Part shown: one piece after another, positions 41,061 to 48,653 of the stretch
How the letters are laid out: each line of letters opens with the position of its first letter
Numbering within the stretch: the stretch's first letter is position 1
NCBI GenBank assembly: GCA_963756575.1
Contig: CAVWOM010000008.1
Coordinates: 372,001-436,000, forward strand
Reading direction: 5' to 3'
DNA length: 64,000 bases
DNA from: Palsa-504 sp963756575
Lineage (GTDB): Bacteria; Actinomycetota; Actinomycetes; Streptosporangiales; Streptosporangiaceae
Notes under the pieces: generated by a model
What the model saw: only the letters and a program-made list of their open reading frames with translations
What the model was told of the DNA's origin: nothing
The model's database searches: none
Position numbers and translations under genes: made by a program

Positions 41061-41501
41061 ATGGAACGTTCAAGCTCAGCAACGCAGGTTCCCGGGGCAC
41101 TCGTTCCCGAACCGCGTGAACAACACTCCACCGGCGAACTCATCAAGATGATGACCGAGCAGATGTCCGTGCTCGTGCGGGACGAGATGAAGCTCGCCCA
41201 GCTCGAGATGACGCAAAAGGGGAAGCAGGCGGCCCTGGGGGCTGGCCTGTTCGGCGCGTCCGGGCTGGTCGCCTTCTACGGCGTGGGCTGCCTGCTGGCC
41301 TGCGCGATCATCGCCATCGCCGGCGTGGTGTCCGCCTGGCTCGCCGCGCTGATCGTCGGCGTCGTCCTGCTCGCCACCGCGGGGATCGCCGCCCTGCTCG
41401 GGAAGCAGCGCCTGCAGCGGGCCACGCCCCCGGTACCCAAGGAAGCCGTGGCCAGCACCAAGGCCGACGTCGAAGAGATCAAGGAGCGGGCCCACCGATG
41501 A
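41061..41501 (+). CDS. Phage-holin-family (DUF1469-like) membrane protein
   Basis: A 146-residue protein. The N-terminal half is soluble and charged (STGELIKMMTEQMSVLVRDEM, then KLAQLEMTQKGKQ), followed by two membrane segments (FGASGLVAFYGVGCLLACAII and VSAWLAALIVGVVLLATAGI) and a basic tail. It resembles the actinobacterial DUF1469/'phage holin family' proteins, which are chromosomal, not phage-derived, and usually paired with DUF3618 proteins and controlled by stress sigma factors. The stop overlaps the DUF3618 gene by four bases, and a SigB-like box precedes it. Function in the envelope is unknown. Confidence 0.8.
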   Translation: MERSSSATQVPGALVPEPREQHSTGELIKMMTEQMSVLVRDEMKLAQLEMTQKGKQAALGAGLFGASGLVAFYGVGCLLACAIIAIAGVVSAWLAALIVGVVLLATAGIAALLGKQRLQRATPPVPKEAVASTKADVEEIKERAHR

Positions 41502-41950
41502 GCGAGCCCCAGAGCCAGTCAGCCCAGAGCCAGTCACCACAGAGCCAGCAGGACATAGAGCAGGAGATCGAGCGGACCCGGGAGCGCCTCGGCGAGACCG
41601 TGGAAGAACTGGTGGCCAAGGCCGACGTCAAGGCCCGGGCCCAGGACAAGGTGGCCGAGGTCAAGGCCAAGGCGCAGGGCAAGGTGGCCGAGGTCAAGGC
41701 CACGGCCCAGGAGAAGGTGGCCGAGGTCAAGGCCACCGCGCAGGAAAAGGCGGCCGAGGTCAAGACGAAGGCGCAGGACCGGACGAGCGACCTGCCCGGT
41801 CAGGTGCAGGCGGCCCGGACGAAGGCCGTGGCACTGTCGTCTCAGGCCGGCCAGAATCAGCTGGTGCAGCGCCGCTGGCCGCTGGCCGTGGCCGCCGGGG
41901 TCGTGGTCGCCGGGCTGATCATCGTGTGGCGGCGGCGCGCGAACCGCTAA
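41498..41950 (+). CDS. DUF3618 protein with 11-residue repeats and C-terminal membrane anchor
   Basis: A 150-residue protein. IEQEIERTRERLGETVEELV is the DUF3618 helix. Five or so 11-residue repeats of the type KVAEVKAKAQG / KVAEVKATAQE follow (residues 50-95), giving a long amphipathic Ala/Lys/Glu coiled-coil-like region of the LEA type. A single membrane segment (LAVAAGVVVAGLIIVWRR) closes the protein. ATG 41498 overlaps the holin-family gene. The repeat makes it longer than the minimal DUF3618 protein. A role in desiccation or envelope stress is suggested by composition only. Confidence 0.82.
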   Translation: MSEPQSQSAQSQSPQSQQDIEQEIERTRERLGETVEELVAKADVKARAQDKVAEVKAKAQGKVAEVKATAQEKVAEVKATAQEKAAEVKTKAQDRTSDLPGQVQAARTKAVALSSQAGQNQLVQRRWPLAVAAGVVVAGLIIVWRRRANR

Positions 41951-42468
41951 GGCTGGCTCAGGATGCGGTCCGCGGCCCGGACCCGGAGTTCTTCGAGCTC
42001 ATCGACCTGCCTTTTCGCCCGGGAGATGAGCTCGTCGAGACGCCCGGCGTCGAGCCGCGTGACCGTGTCCGCCTGGGTCCGCAGCGTACGCCAGCCGGCC
42101 GCCTTACCCTCGACGCCCAGTCGCAGCAGTTCCAGTTCTTCCAGGTCGCTCAGCGGTGACCGGGCCAGGAACCGGCCGTTGAACTTGAGCCGCCCCGCCT
42201 TCTCGCCGATCCAGGCGGCGCCGACCTTGTAGGCGCGCACGGTGACGCCGAGCGAGGTCATGATGTCCAGCAGAGCCGAGCGGTCCTGGGCGATCTCGGC
42301 GGCGAGCCGGCTCAGGGCTTCGCCGTCCTCCCGGCCCCGGTGCGACCGGGCCATCCGGCGTGCCAGTTCGCTGCCGCCCGTCGCACCGGCCAGATGGTCA
42401 TTGAGGTAGATACCGAGCATGGTCTGCCGGGACGGGCTGGTGTCCCGGGTGATCGCGATCCTGGTCAT
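41947..42468 (-). CDS. Conserved helical protein of unknown function
   Basis: A 173-residue protein beginning at ATG 42468 with GGAGG five bases upstream. TMLGIYLNDHLAGATGGSEL and ALSRLAAEIAQDRSALLDIM form two predicted long helices with conserved Asp/His/Glu, resembling uncharacterised actinobacterial ferritin-like or stress proteins. LKFNGRFLARSPLSDLEELE and LRLGVEGKAAGW follow. The frame extends upstream but only antisense-like. It overlaps the DUF3618 stop by four bases tail-to-tail. GTTT-N15-GGCTAG (42512 to 42488) precedes it, a variant of the stress-promoter box. Function unknown. Confidence 0.6.
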   Translation of the reverse strand: MTRIAITRDTSPSRQTMLGIYLNDHLAGATGGSELARRMARSHRGREDGEALSRLAAEIAQDRSALLDIMTSLGVTVRAYKVGAAWIGEKAGRLKFNGRFLARSPLSDLEELELLRLGVEGKAAGWRTLRTQADTVTRLDAGRLDELISRAKRQVDELEELRVRAADRILSQP

Positions 42469-42487
42469 AGTGCCTCCGGTTCCCCTT

Positions 42488-42512
42488 CTAGCCTGGCACG
42501 GGGGTCTTAAAC
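42488..42512 (-). promoter_or_regulatory. SigB/SigF-like box upstream of the helical protein gene
   Basis: On the minus strand GTTT (42512-42509), 15 bases, GGCTAG (42493-42488), 20 bases before the ATG. The -10-like half differs from GGGTAG at one base, so confidence is moderate. Confidence 0.35.
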
Positions 42513-42558
42513 CCGGCGCTGTTTGGCTCACCTCGATCCGGGCAGGGGCGCGTTCGTG

Positions 42559-43341
42559 ATGCGCGTCGCCACCCTCAACGCGTGGGGCATGCGCGGAGAC
42601 TGGCCAGCGCGCTCGTCCGTCTTCCGGCCGGGCTTCCGCGAGCTCGACGCGGACATCGTCACCTTGCAGGAGACGATCCTCACCGGCGCGGCCGACCAGG
42701 CCGCCGAGATGCTCGGCCCGGACTACCACCTAGCCCAGCAGCGGGCCCGCGAGAAGGACGGCCAGGGCATCACCACGGCGAGCCGCTGGCCGTTCGGCCA
42801 GATCTTCGAGATCGACCTGCACGTCACCGAGCGCACCTATGACTTCGCCTGCACGTGCCTGGTCACCGAGGTGCTCGCGCCGGAGCCGTTCGGCCGGATC
42901 TGGGTGGCGAACCATTTCCCGGACTATCAGCTCGATCACGAGCGGGAGCGGTGCCTGCAGTCGGCCGAGGTGGCGCGCCGGCTGGAGTCGCTGGTCCTGG
43001 AATTCCCCGGCCACGTGATCGTCGCCGGGGACATGGACGCCGACGAGGCGGCCGACAGCATGCGGTTCTGGACCGGCCGCCACGTCGTCGGCGACCTGAG
43101 CGTCTGCTACCGCGGCGCCTGGGAATCGGCCCGTCCGGGCGAGCGGCTCATGACGTTCACGCCGGAGAACCCGAACTCCGCCGACCCCGACTGGCCGTTC
43201 CGCGGGATCGACCATGTGCTGATCCGCTGCGGCGGCTCCGGTCCGACGCTGCCGATCCGCGGCTGCCGCCGGATCTTCGACCACGGGCAGTTCAGTGCCA
43301 GCGACCACTACGGGCTGGTGGCTGATCTCGGTTCGCCATGA
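42559..43341 (+). CDS. Endonuclease/exonuclease/phosphatase-family hydrolase
   Basis: A 260-residue EEP-fold enzyme. RVATLNAWGMRGDW and DIVTLQETIL carry the conserved Asn and Glu metal ligands, FPDYQLDHERERC the His region, HVIVAGDMDADEA the Asp-x-Asp, FRGIDHVLIR and ASDHYGLVADL the terminal catalytic Asp-His. Such enzymes cleave phosphodiesters in nucleic acids, phospholipids or inositol phosphates. ATG 42559 aligns with the family start; the TTG at 42523 is less likely. No signal peptide. It overlaps the EamA transporter gene by four bases. Confidence 0.85.
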   Translation: MRVATLNAWGMRGDWPARSSVFRPGFRELDADIVTLQETILTGAADQAAEMLGPDYHLAQQRAREKDGQGITTASRWPFGQIFEIDLHVTERTYDFACTCLVTEVLAPEPFGRIWVANHFPDYQLDHERERCLQSAEVARRLESLVLEFPGHVIVAGDMDADEAADSMRFWTGRHVVGDLSVCYRGAWESARPGERLMTFTPENPNSADPDWPFRGIDHVLIRCGGSGPTLPIRGCRRIFDHGQFSASDHYGLVADLGSP

Positions 43342-44210
43342 CCCGGAAGACACTGCTGCTCTTCGTGGCTACCTCGGTCATCTGGGGCAGCTCGTTCCTG
43401 TTCATCCGGCTGGCCGTCGAGCACCTGCCGCCGGCCTGGGTGGTGTTCGGCCGGACCCTCCTGGGCGCGGCGTTCCTCGCACCGCTCGCAGCGAGACGCC
43501 ATGCCTTCCGCGGCGTGCGCCGGGTGCTGGTGCCGGTCGTAGTCGTGACCGTCCTGGATATGGCCGCGCCTACGTTCCTGACCGCCTGGGGGGAAGAGCA
43601 TGTCAGCTCGTCGGTGGCGGGGATCCTCACGGCCACCGACCCCTTGTTCACAGCCGTGCTCGCACTGTGGCTGGTCAGGTCCGAGATCCCGGACCGCAGG
43701 CGTACCCTCGGGCTGGTCATCGGCTTCATCGGCGTGGTGGCCCTGCTCGGTATCGACCTGCGCGGCAGCGCCCTGGAACTGCTCGGTGCCGGGGCTGTGA
43801 TCCTCGCCGCGCTCGGCTACGCGGGTGCGGCGCTGCTCTACCGCCGCTGGCTGGAGGACCAGGCGGCCCTGGGGGTCACGGCTCTGATGACCGCCATATC
43901 GAGCGTGCTGTTCCTGCCTGCGGCCGCCATCGACATCCCTCGGCACGTCCCGTCCGCGGGCAGCATCCTGGCCCTGGTCACGCTCGGGATCGTCAACACC
44001 GGCATTGCTTACTGGCTGTTCTACCTGCTGATCGACGAGGCCGGAGCCGCGGTGGCCTCGGTGATCACCTACCTGATGCCGGTCGTCGCCCTCTTCCTGG
44101 GCGTCGGCCTGCTCGGCGAGCGGCTGACCGCCGGCGCCGTGGCCGGGCTGGTCCTGATCGCCGTCGGCGCGTGGCTGGCCACCAGCCGGAAGAAAGGGCG
44201 TCCGGGCTGA
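43338..44210 (+). CDS. DMT-superfamily (EamA) transporter
   Basis: A 290-residue permease with ten membrane segments in two EamA repeats: TSVIWGSSFLFIRLAVEHLPPAW opens the first and YAGAALLYRRWLEDQAALG the second, with ALVTLGIVNTGIAYWLFYLLID and SVITYLMPVVALFLGVGLLGE near the end. The family exports amino acids, nucleosides or other small metabolites. ATG 43338 overlaps the hydrolase stop, so the two are probably cotranscribed. Substrate unknown. Confidence 0.9.
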   Translation: MTRKTLLLFVATSVIWGSSFLFIRLAVEHLPPAWVVFGRTLLGAAFLAPLAARRHAFRGVRRVLVPVVVVTVLDMAAPTFLTAWGEEHVSSSVAGILTATDPLFTAVLALWLVRSEIPDRRRTLGLVIGFIGVVALLGIDLRGSALELLGAGAVILAALGYAGAALLYRRWLEDQAALGVTALMTAISSVLFLPAAAIDIPRHVPSAGSILALVTLGIVNTGIAYWLFYLLIDEAGAAVASVITYLMPVVALFLGVGLLGERLTAGAVAGLVLIAVGAWLATSRKKGRPG

Positions 44211-44260
44211 GATTGTCACCGGCGCGACGCATACCGATTACGAAGAGATCACGGGCGTTC

Positions 44261-44286
44261 GTGTACCCCGGCCGACCTGCGGGTAG
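44261..44286 (+). promoter_or_regulatory. Possible SigB/SigF-like promoter of chaB copy 1
   Basis: GTGT (44261-44264), 16 bases, GGGTAG (44281-44286), 21 bases before the chosen ATG. The -35 half is weak, so this rests mainly on the GGGTAG box and its position. Confidence 0.35.
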
Positions 44287-44307
44287 ATGACCAGCTCAGG
44301 AGGCGCG

Positions 44308-44532
44308 ATGCCAAAATCCAGCCGATACCATCTAGCCGCCGCCGGCAAGCTCCCGGCGACGCTGCAGCAGTCGAGCCAGGAGGCCCAGGAGACGTTCCGT
44401 CAGGCCCGTGCGGAAGCGGTCCAGGCTCACGGCGAGGGAGATGAGGCCCACCGGGCGGCCTACCGGGCGCTCAAGCTGAAGTTCGAGAAGCGCGGCCATC
44501 AGTGGATCGCCAAGCCCGACCCGGCGACCTGA
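44308..44532 (+). CDS. ChaB-family protein, copy 1
   Basis: A 74-residue protein beginning MPKSSRYHLA, with AGGAGG five bases upstream of ATG 44308 (an ATG at 44287 lacks such a site). LPATLQQSSQEAQETFRQAR, then AEAVQAHGEGDEAHRAAYRA and FEKRGHQWIAK is the ChaB helical fold, originally described as a regulator of cation transport in E. coli and widespread in actinobacteria. A second copy lies at 50205. Its physiological role is unclear; both copies sit among stress-type genes. Confidence 0.82.
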   Translation: MPKSSRYHLAAAGKLPATLQQSSQEAQETFRQARAEAVQAHGEGDEAHRAAYRALKLKFEKRGHQWIAKPDPAT

Positions 44533-44547
44533 CCGCGAGCGGCGGGC

Positions 44548-46401
44548 TCACCCGGTTACCGCCTGGTCGATGACCAGGATGAGCCCGCTGAGGACGCCCT
44601 CCTCCGATCGCATCGCGGACACCGCGACGCGCAGGGCCACGGTCTTGCCCCGCCGGTTCAGCGCGGACAGGTCGATCGCGGACGGGCTCTCGGCCGTCCC
44701 GGCCAGGACTGCTCGCAGCCAGGGCACGATCTCGGCCGTGGGCAGCCCGATGTCCAGGGACAGCAGATCCCGGGACTCGGCTTCCTCGGGACGCAGCCCC
44801 CACAGGTCCTCCGCGCCCGGGCTCCACACGCGCACGAGCAGGTCCTCGGTCAGCACGATCACGGCGCTGCCCAGGCTGCGCAAGACCGAGCCGAGGAAGC
44901 TGTTGACCTGGTCGAGCTCCTCGGTCCGTCCGCGTAGCTCCTCGTTGATGACCTGGAGCTCGTCGTTGGTCGACTGGAGCTCTTCATTCATCGTCTCCAG
45001 TTCCTCGTTGGTGGACTGGAGCTCTTCGTTGGTCGTCTCCAGTTCCTCGTTGGTGGACTGGAGCTCTTCGTTGGTGGTCTCCAGTTCCTCGTTCAGGGAC
45101 TGCAGCTCCTCGTAGGCGCGCTCCAGCTCGGTGTTGGCGTACGCGAGCTCGTCCCGGACGCGACGGTACCGGGTCACGTCGACGAAGCTGACCCCCACGC
45201 CGATAAGGTCCCCCGGCGCCCCGAACAGCGGGACGACCGAGATGTCGTAGTATCCCGCCTCGTTGCCGCCGGGCCGCAGCCATTCCACGTCGTGCAGCTC
45301 GATCGGGCGCAGTTCCTTCCGCACCTGGTCGATGCGGGACCTGAGCTCGACCGGCCGGTACGACACCTCCAGGTCCTGGAAGGGGCGCCCCAGGTCGCGG
45401 GGGCGCAGGTTGAGCAGCGCCTCGGCGGCCGAGTTGGCCACCCGGAGCTTGTCCGCCAGGTCGATGGCGAGTTGCACGGCCGGTCCCGACGCCAGCGCCG
45501 CATTTTCCAGCCGGTCGCCGAACTGCTCCCGGCCGGCCGCGTCGCTCCAGCTCACCGGGAGCCCGGATTCCGTCATAGCCGCCCGGGACGTCTTGCGGAA
45601 CAGGCGCTTGCGCAGGTCTACGGGCTGGAAGCGGTCGGAGTGGTTCAGCAGCATCTCGGCCTTGCCCAGGAACAGGTACCCGGGATCAGACAAGGCGAAG
45701 TGGAACCGGCGCACGATGCTGGCCTGGGTCTCGGCGTTGAAGTACATCAGCGTGTTCCGCGCGACCAGGAGATCGACCCGGGAGATGGGCGCGTCCCGCG
45801 TCAGGTCGTTGCGGCCGAAGATGACCTGGCGGCGCAGGTCGCGGCGGAAGGACCGCCTGGTCCCGGCCGGCTCGAAGTAGGCGTCCGCCAGCCCTGGGGG
45901 CATATCGGCCAGCGCGCTGGCTTCGTAGATACCGGTCCGGGCCTGCTGGAGGGCGTCCTCGTCCAGATCGGTCGCGTAGATCTTCACCCGGTCCCGGAAC
46001 TGGTCCGCGCCCAGGGCCTCGGCCAGGATGATCGCGAGGGTGTAAGCCTCCTCGCCGGTGGCGCAGCCCGCGCTCCAGACCCGGACCGGTGCCCTGGCTC
46101 CCTTGGCGAACAGGAGTTCCGGTATCACCCGCTCCTGCAGCGACTGCCAGGCCAGCGGGTCCCGGAAGAAGCTCGTGACGTTGACGAGCATGCTGTCGAA
46201 GAGCTGGCTGAACTCCCCGGGTTCCAGCTCGAGGTAGTCCCGGTACTCGGCGAAGCTGGTCAGCCCGGCGACCGCGATCCGGTGGTTGATCCGCCGGGCC
46301 AGCGTCGACCGCTTGTACCCGGCGAAGTCGAACCCCCGGCTCTCCTTCATCATCAGCAGGAGGTCGTCGAAACCGGGATCGGGGTTATTCTCCTCAGCCA
46401 C
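44548..46401 (-). CDS. CheR-type methyltransferase fused to PAS domains via a long coiled coil
   Basis: A 617-residue multidomain protein. Residues 10-290 are a CheR methyltransferase: RRINHRIAVAGL, LVNVTSFFRDPLAW, the SAM motif VWSAGCATGEEAY (residues 108-120), IYATDLDEDALQQAR and DLLVARNTLMYF. A PAS-like domain follows (about 310-410), then a coiled coil built from alternating EELQSTN and EELETTN heptads (about 425-490) and a second PAS domain to the end. This architecture matches the CheR half of bacterial CheB-CheR-PAS proteins. It lies 26 bases downstream of cheB. No chemoreceptor or flagellar gene is in the window, so it may methylate something other than a chemoreceptor. Confidence 0.9.
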   Translation of the reverse strand: MAEENNPDPGFDDLLLMMKESRGFDFAGYKRSTLARRINHRIAVAGLTSFAEYRDYLELEPGEFSQLFDSMLVNVTSFFRDPLAWQSLQERVIPELLFAKGARAPVRVWSAGCATGEEAYTLAIILAEALGADQFRDRVKIYATDLDEDALQQARTGIYEASALADMPPGLADAYFEPAGTRRSFRRDLRRQVIFGRNDLTRDAPISRVDLLVARNTLMYFNAETQASIVRRFHFALSDPGYLFLGKAEMLLNHSDRFQPVDLRKRLFRKTSRAAMTESGLPVSWSDAAGREQFGDRLENAALASGPAVQLAIDLADKLRVANSAAEALLNLRPRDLGRPFQDLEVSYRPVELRSRIDQVRKELRPIELHDVEWLRPGGNEAGYYDISVVPLFGAPGDLIGVGVSFVDVTRYRRVRDELAYANTELERAYEELQSLNEELETTNEELQSTNEELETTNEELQSTNEELETMNEELQSTNDELQVINEELRGRTEELDQVNSFLGSVLRSLGSAVIVLTEDLLVRVWSPGAEDLWGLRPEEAESRDLLSLDIGLPTAEIVPWLRAVLAGTAESPSAIDLSALNRRGKTVALRVAVSAMRSEEGVLSGLILVIDQAVTG

Positions 46402-46427
46402 GACAGGAGCGTACGCCTCCAGGCAGC

Positions 46428-47084
46428 CTACCGACCGGTGCCGTCGGCGAGCAGGCCGCGGACTTCCTCCTGGAGATCGGCGGGCGGCTTGCCCACGCGC
46501 ACCTCGACCTTCTCGAGGGTCAGCCGGGTGAGCAGGCCGGCGATCTTCGCGGCGGGCCGGATCGCGGGATGCCGCGTGCTGGCGACCGCGCAGCGCGGCA
46601 TGCTGGTGTAGGCCGCGTCGGCCGGATCCTGCACGATCACGCAGCCACCTTGCTGCTCCACGGTGGCAGCGCCCAGCGCGGCGTCGTCCAGCGTCCCGCT
46701 CAGCACCACCCCGACCGTCCGCGGGCCGCCGTAGAGCGCGGCGCTGCGGAAAAGCGGATCCGCCGCCGGCCGGACGCCGTTCTGGCGGGGCCCCCGTGAG
46801 GTCCGCACCAGCCCGTCGACGACGAGGAGGTGCAAATCCGCCGGGGCGACGTAGATCCGTCCCGGCCGCAGCGGCTCACCGTCCACCGCGGACGCGGCGG
46901 CCAAGACGCCGGACCGGTCCAGGATGCTGGCCAGGGCCCGCCCCCCGGTGGCCGGGATGTGCAGCACCACCAGCAACGAGGCGGGAAGGTCGGCAGGCAG
47001 CGCCGCCAGCAGGGTACGCAACGGCTCCAGGCCGCCCGCCGATGCCGCTACCACCACGATGTCCCGGCCGTGCAAGGCCGTCAT
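46428..47084 (-). CDS. CheB-type protein-glutamate methylesterase (no receiver domain)
   Basis: A 218-residue methylesterase domain without the receiver domain of canonical CheB. The catalytic residues can be placed: Ser15 in VVAASAGGLE, His42 in VVLHIPATGG and Asp134 in LSGTLDDAALG; RIYVAPADLHLLV is the family's substrate loop. It would remove methyl esters added by the CheR-PAS protein encoded just downstream. ATG 47084 overlaps the STAS-AraC gene stop by four bases. In many bacteria CheB and CheR are fused; here they are separate. Confidence 0.88.
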   Translation of the reverse strand: MTALHGRDIVVVAASAGGLEPLRTLLAALPADLPASLLVVLHIPATGGRALASILDRSGVLAAASAVDGEPLRPGRIYVAPADLHLLVVDGLVRTSRGPRQNGVRPAADPLFRSAALYGGPRTVGVVLSGTLDDAALGAATVEQQGGCVIVQDPADAAYTSMPRCAVASTRHPAIRPAAKIAGLLTRLTLEKVEVRVGKPPADLQEEVRGLLADGTGR

Positions 47085-48124
47085 GTCGCCTCCGTGCTGC
47101 CCGCGTGCTGCTGGCGCAGCGTCTGGGCGGGCGCGACGCCGAAGGCGACCCGGTAGTAAGCGGAAAACCGGCTGGCGTTGGCGAAGTGCCAGGCGGCGGC
47201 GATCTCGGCGACGGTATTACGGTCCGGGTCGGCGGACAGCAGCGCGTCGTGCGCGTGCTCGAGCCGGACCCGGCGCAGGTAGTTCAGCGGCGTGGTGTCC
47301 AGGTGCCGGCGGAAGGCCAGCTGCACCGCCCGGACCGTGACGAACGCGGCGGCCGCGATATCACCGACGCTGATGTCGTCATGCGCTCGCTCCTCGATGA
47401 ACGCGATGGCGCGTCCCGTGGTATCGGAGACGGTAAGAACCCGGCCGCCGGGGACCGGAGCGGCCGGACCCGCGGCATGGCGCCGCTGCTCCCGCAGCAC
47501 GGCGGCGTAATCACGGGCGGTCCGGCTCAGCGTCTCCAGGCGAACCGATGCCGTCGGCCGCCGGACCGCGAGCCACTGGAAGGTGGCGGCGATCTGGTCC
47601 TCGGTCGAGGCCAGGGACCGCGCGGTCCGGTCGCTGTCGGCGATCGCGCGCTCAGCCGAGCCGAGCAGGTGCTGCCACCGGCGGACCAGGATCCCGGTCG
47701 GGCTGTCCGCCAGTATCTCGTCCCGGCCGCGTGGCGGCGCGGCCGCGGAGCCGGCCGCAGTGTGTGGCCGGTTAAGGTCTAGCCCGGCCAGCCCCAGCCG
47801 GTAGCGGACGGCCGGGCGCAGCGCGCGCACGACGACCGGGCACTGTCCCGCCGCCGAGCTGGCCGCGGCCGCGAGCGCCCTGGCCCCGCCGAAATCCACG
47901 CTGCTCACGCCGGACATGTCGATCACGAGACGAGCCGGCCCGGCCGCCCGTTCGGCCCTGATGATTTCCGTCAGCTCGGCCGAGCAAGTCGCGTCGAGCG
48001 GGCCGCTGAGGGCCACTACGCAGATGCGGTCACGGCGTTCGGCCCTGATCCGCAGACGTTCGCCGCCCACCTGGACCACGCTCCTATCCGGGTCCGGACT
48101 TCCGGCTGGCCCGCTTCCCACCAT
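47081..48124 (-). CDS. STAS domain-AraC regulator fusion
   Basis: A 347-residue protein with an unusual domain order. Residues 20-110 are a STAS/anti-sigma-antagonist-like domain: ICVVALSGPLDATCSAELTE and LVIDMSGVSSVDFGGARAL (the phosphorylatable Ser in VSSVDFGG). A variable helical middle (150-230) follows, and residues 240-340 are an AraC DNA-binding domain: HDDISVGDIAAAAFVTVRAV, FRRHLDTTPLNYLRRVRLEH and VAEIAAAWHFANASRFSAYY. It heads the operon with cheB and cheR and probably regulates it, with the STAS part sensing a partner-switching signal. Its start is not strongly supported by a ribosome site. Confidence 0.85.
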   Translation of the reverse strand: MVGSGPAGSPDPDRSVVQVGGERLRIRAERRDRICVVALSGPLDATCSAELTEIIRAERAAGPARLVIDMSGVSSVDFGGARALAAAASSAAGQCPVVVRALRPAVRYRLGLAGLDLNRPHTAAGSAAAPPRGRDEILADSPTGILVRRWQHLLGSAERAIADSDRTARSLASTEDQIAATFQWLAVRRPTASVRLETLSRTARDYAAVLREQRRHAAGPAAPVPGGRVLTVSDTTGRAIAFIEERAHDDISVGDIAAAAFVTVRAVQLAFRRHLDTTPLNYLRRVRLEHAHDALLSADPDRNTVAEIAAAWHFANASRFSAYYRVAFGVAPAQTLRQQHAGSTEAT

Positions 48125-48170
48125 AGGCGTTCAACTCGGCCACCGGCCCAGGATCACCGCCAGGCTGCTC

Positions 48171-48509
48171 CTAGCTGTACCGCTCGTCGACGTGCGAGCG
48201 GACGTGACCAGGCCCGAGACCTAGCCAGGATCGTTCCCCGCCGGACCACGGACGGCCCACGGCTTTCGCCGTGCAGCGAATTGCCCGGCCGGCGTAGGTG
48301 AGGAGAAGCCAGAGCACCGCTCCCACCCGGGCCAGGATGCCCCATGGGCGCGTGCGGCGGGGTCTGGCCTGCTCGGTGCTGGCGATCGCCTCGCCGGCGT
48401 TGAGACGGGCGAAGATCGCGAGCATCGCGGCGAGCTGCGGATCCGACTGGGTTATCCGCCGGTCTATGCGCTGCAGCCGCCGATTCTGGGTGTAACCGAC
48501 ACTGACCAT
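48171..48509 (-). CDS. Small membrane protein, DUF3040-like
   Basis: A 112-residue protein. QRIDRRITQSDPQLAAMLAI, then FARLNAGEAI is the N-terminal helical part similar to DUF3040 proteins, and GILARVGAVLWLLLTYAGRAI is one clear membrane segment, followed by a basic Gly/Arg-rich tail. Its promoter region overlaps head-to-head with that of the divergent DHA2 transporter (48609-48641). Function unknown; the family is common in actinobacteria. Confidence 0.55.
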   Translation of the reverse strand: MVSVGYTQNRRLQRIDRRITQSDPQLAAMLAIFARLNAGEAIASTEQARPRRTRPWGILARVGAVLWLLLTYAGRAIRCTAKAVGRPWSGGERSWLGLGPGHVRSHVDERYS

Positions 48510-48608
48510 GTGTCTTCTTTCCGGGACCGGCGGGATGGTAGGGATCTCGCGGGGTACCTTTCGCAGTTCGGATGGTTCGCTTGCCTAACGAATTTCTGGG
48601 CGTGCCAG

Positions 48609-48641
48609 CTACCCGGGTTTGCCCGGTTTACACCCGGGAAG
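48609..48641. promoter_or_regulatory. Overlapping divergent SigB/SigF-like promoters
   Basis: Plus strand: GTTT (48617-48620), 15 bases, GGGAAG (48636-48641), 12 bases before the transporter ATG. Minus strand: GTGT (48633-48630), 15 bases, GGGTAG (48614-48609), facing the DUF3040-like gene. Each spacer contains the other's -35 box, so the two polymerase sites occupy the same DNA. The gap 48510-48653 holds nothing else recognisable. Confidence 0.5.
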
Positions 48642-48653
48642 TGGAGCTGACCG

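Noticed and set aside
41061..41501. Prophage holin
   Set aside because: No other phage genes are nearby; the partner DUF3618 gene and stress-type promoter identify it as the chromosomal actinobacterial membrane-protein family.
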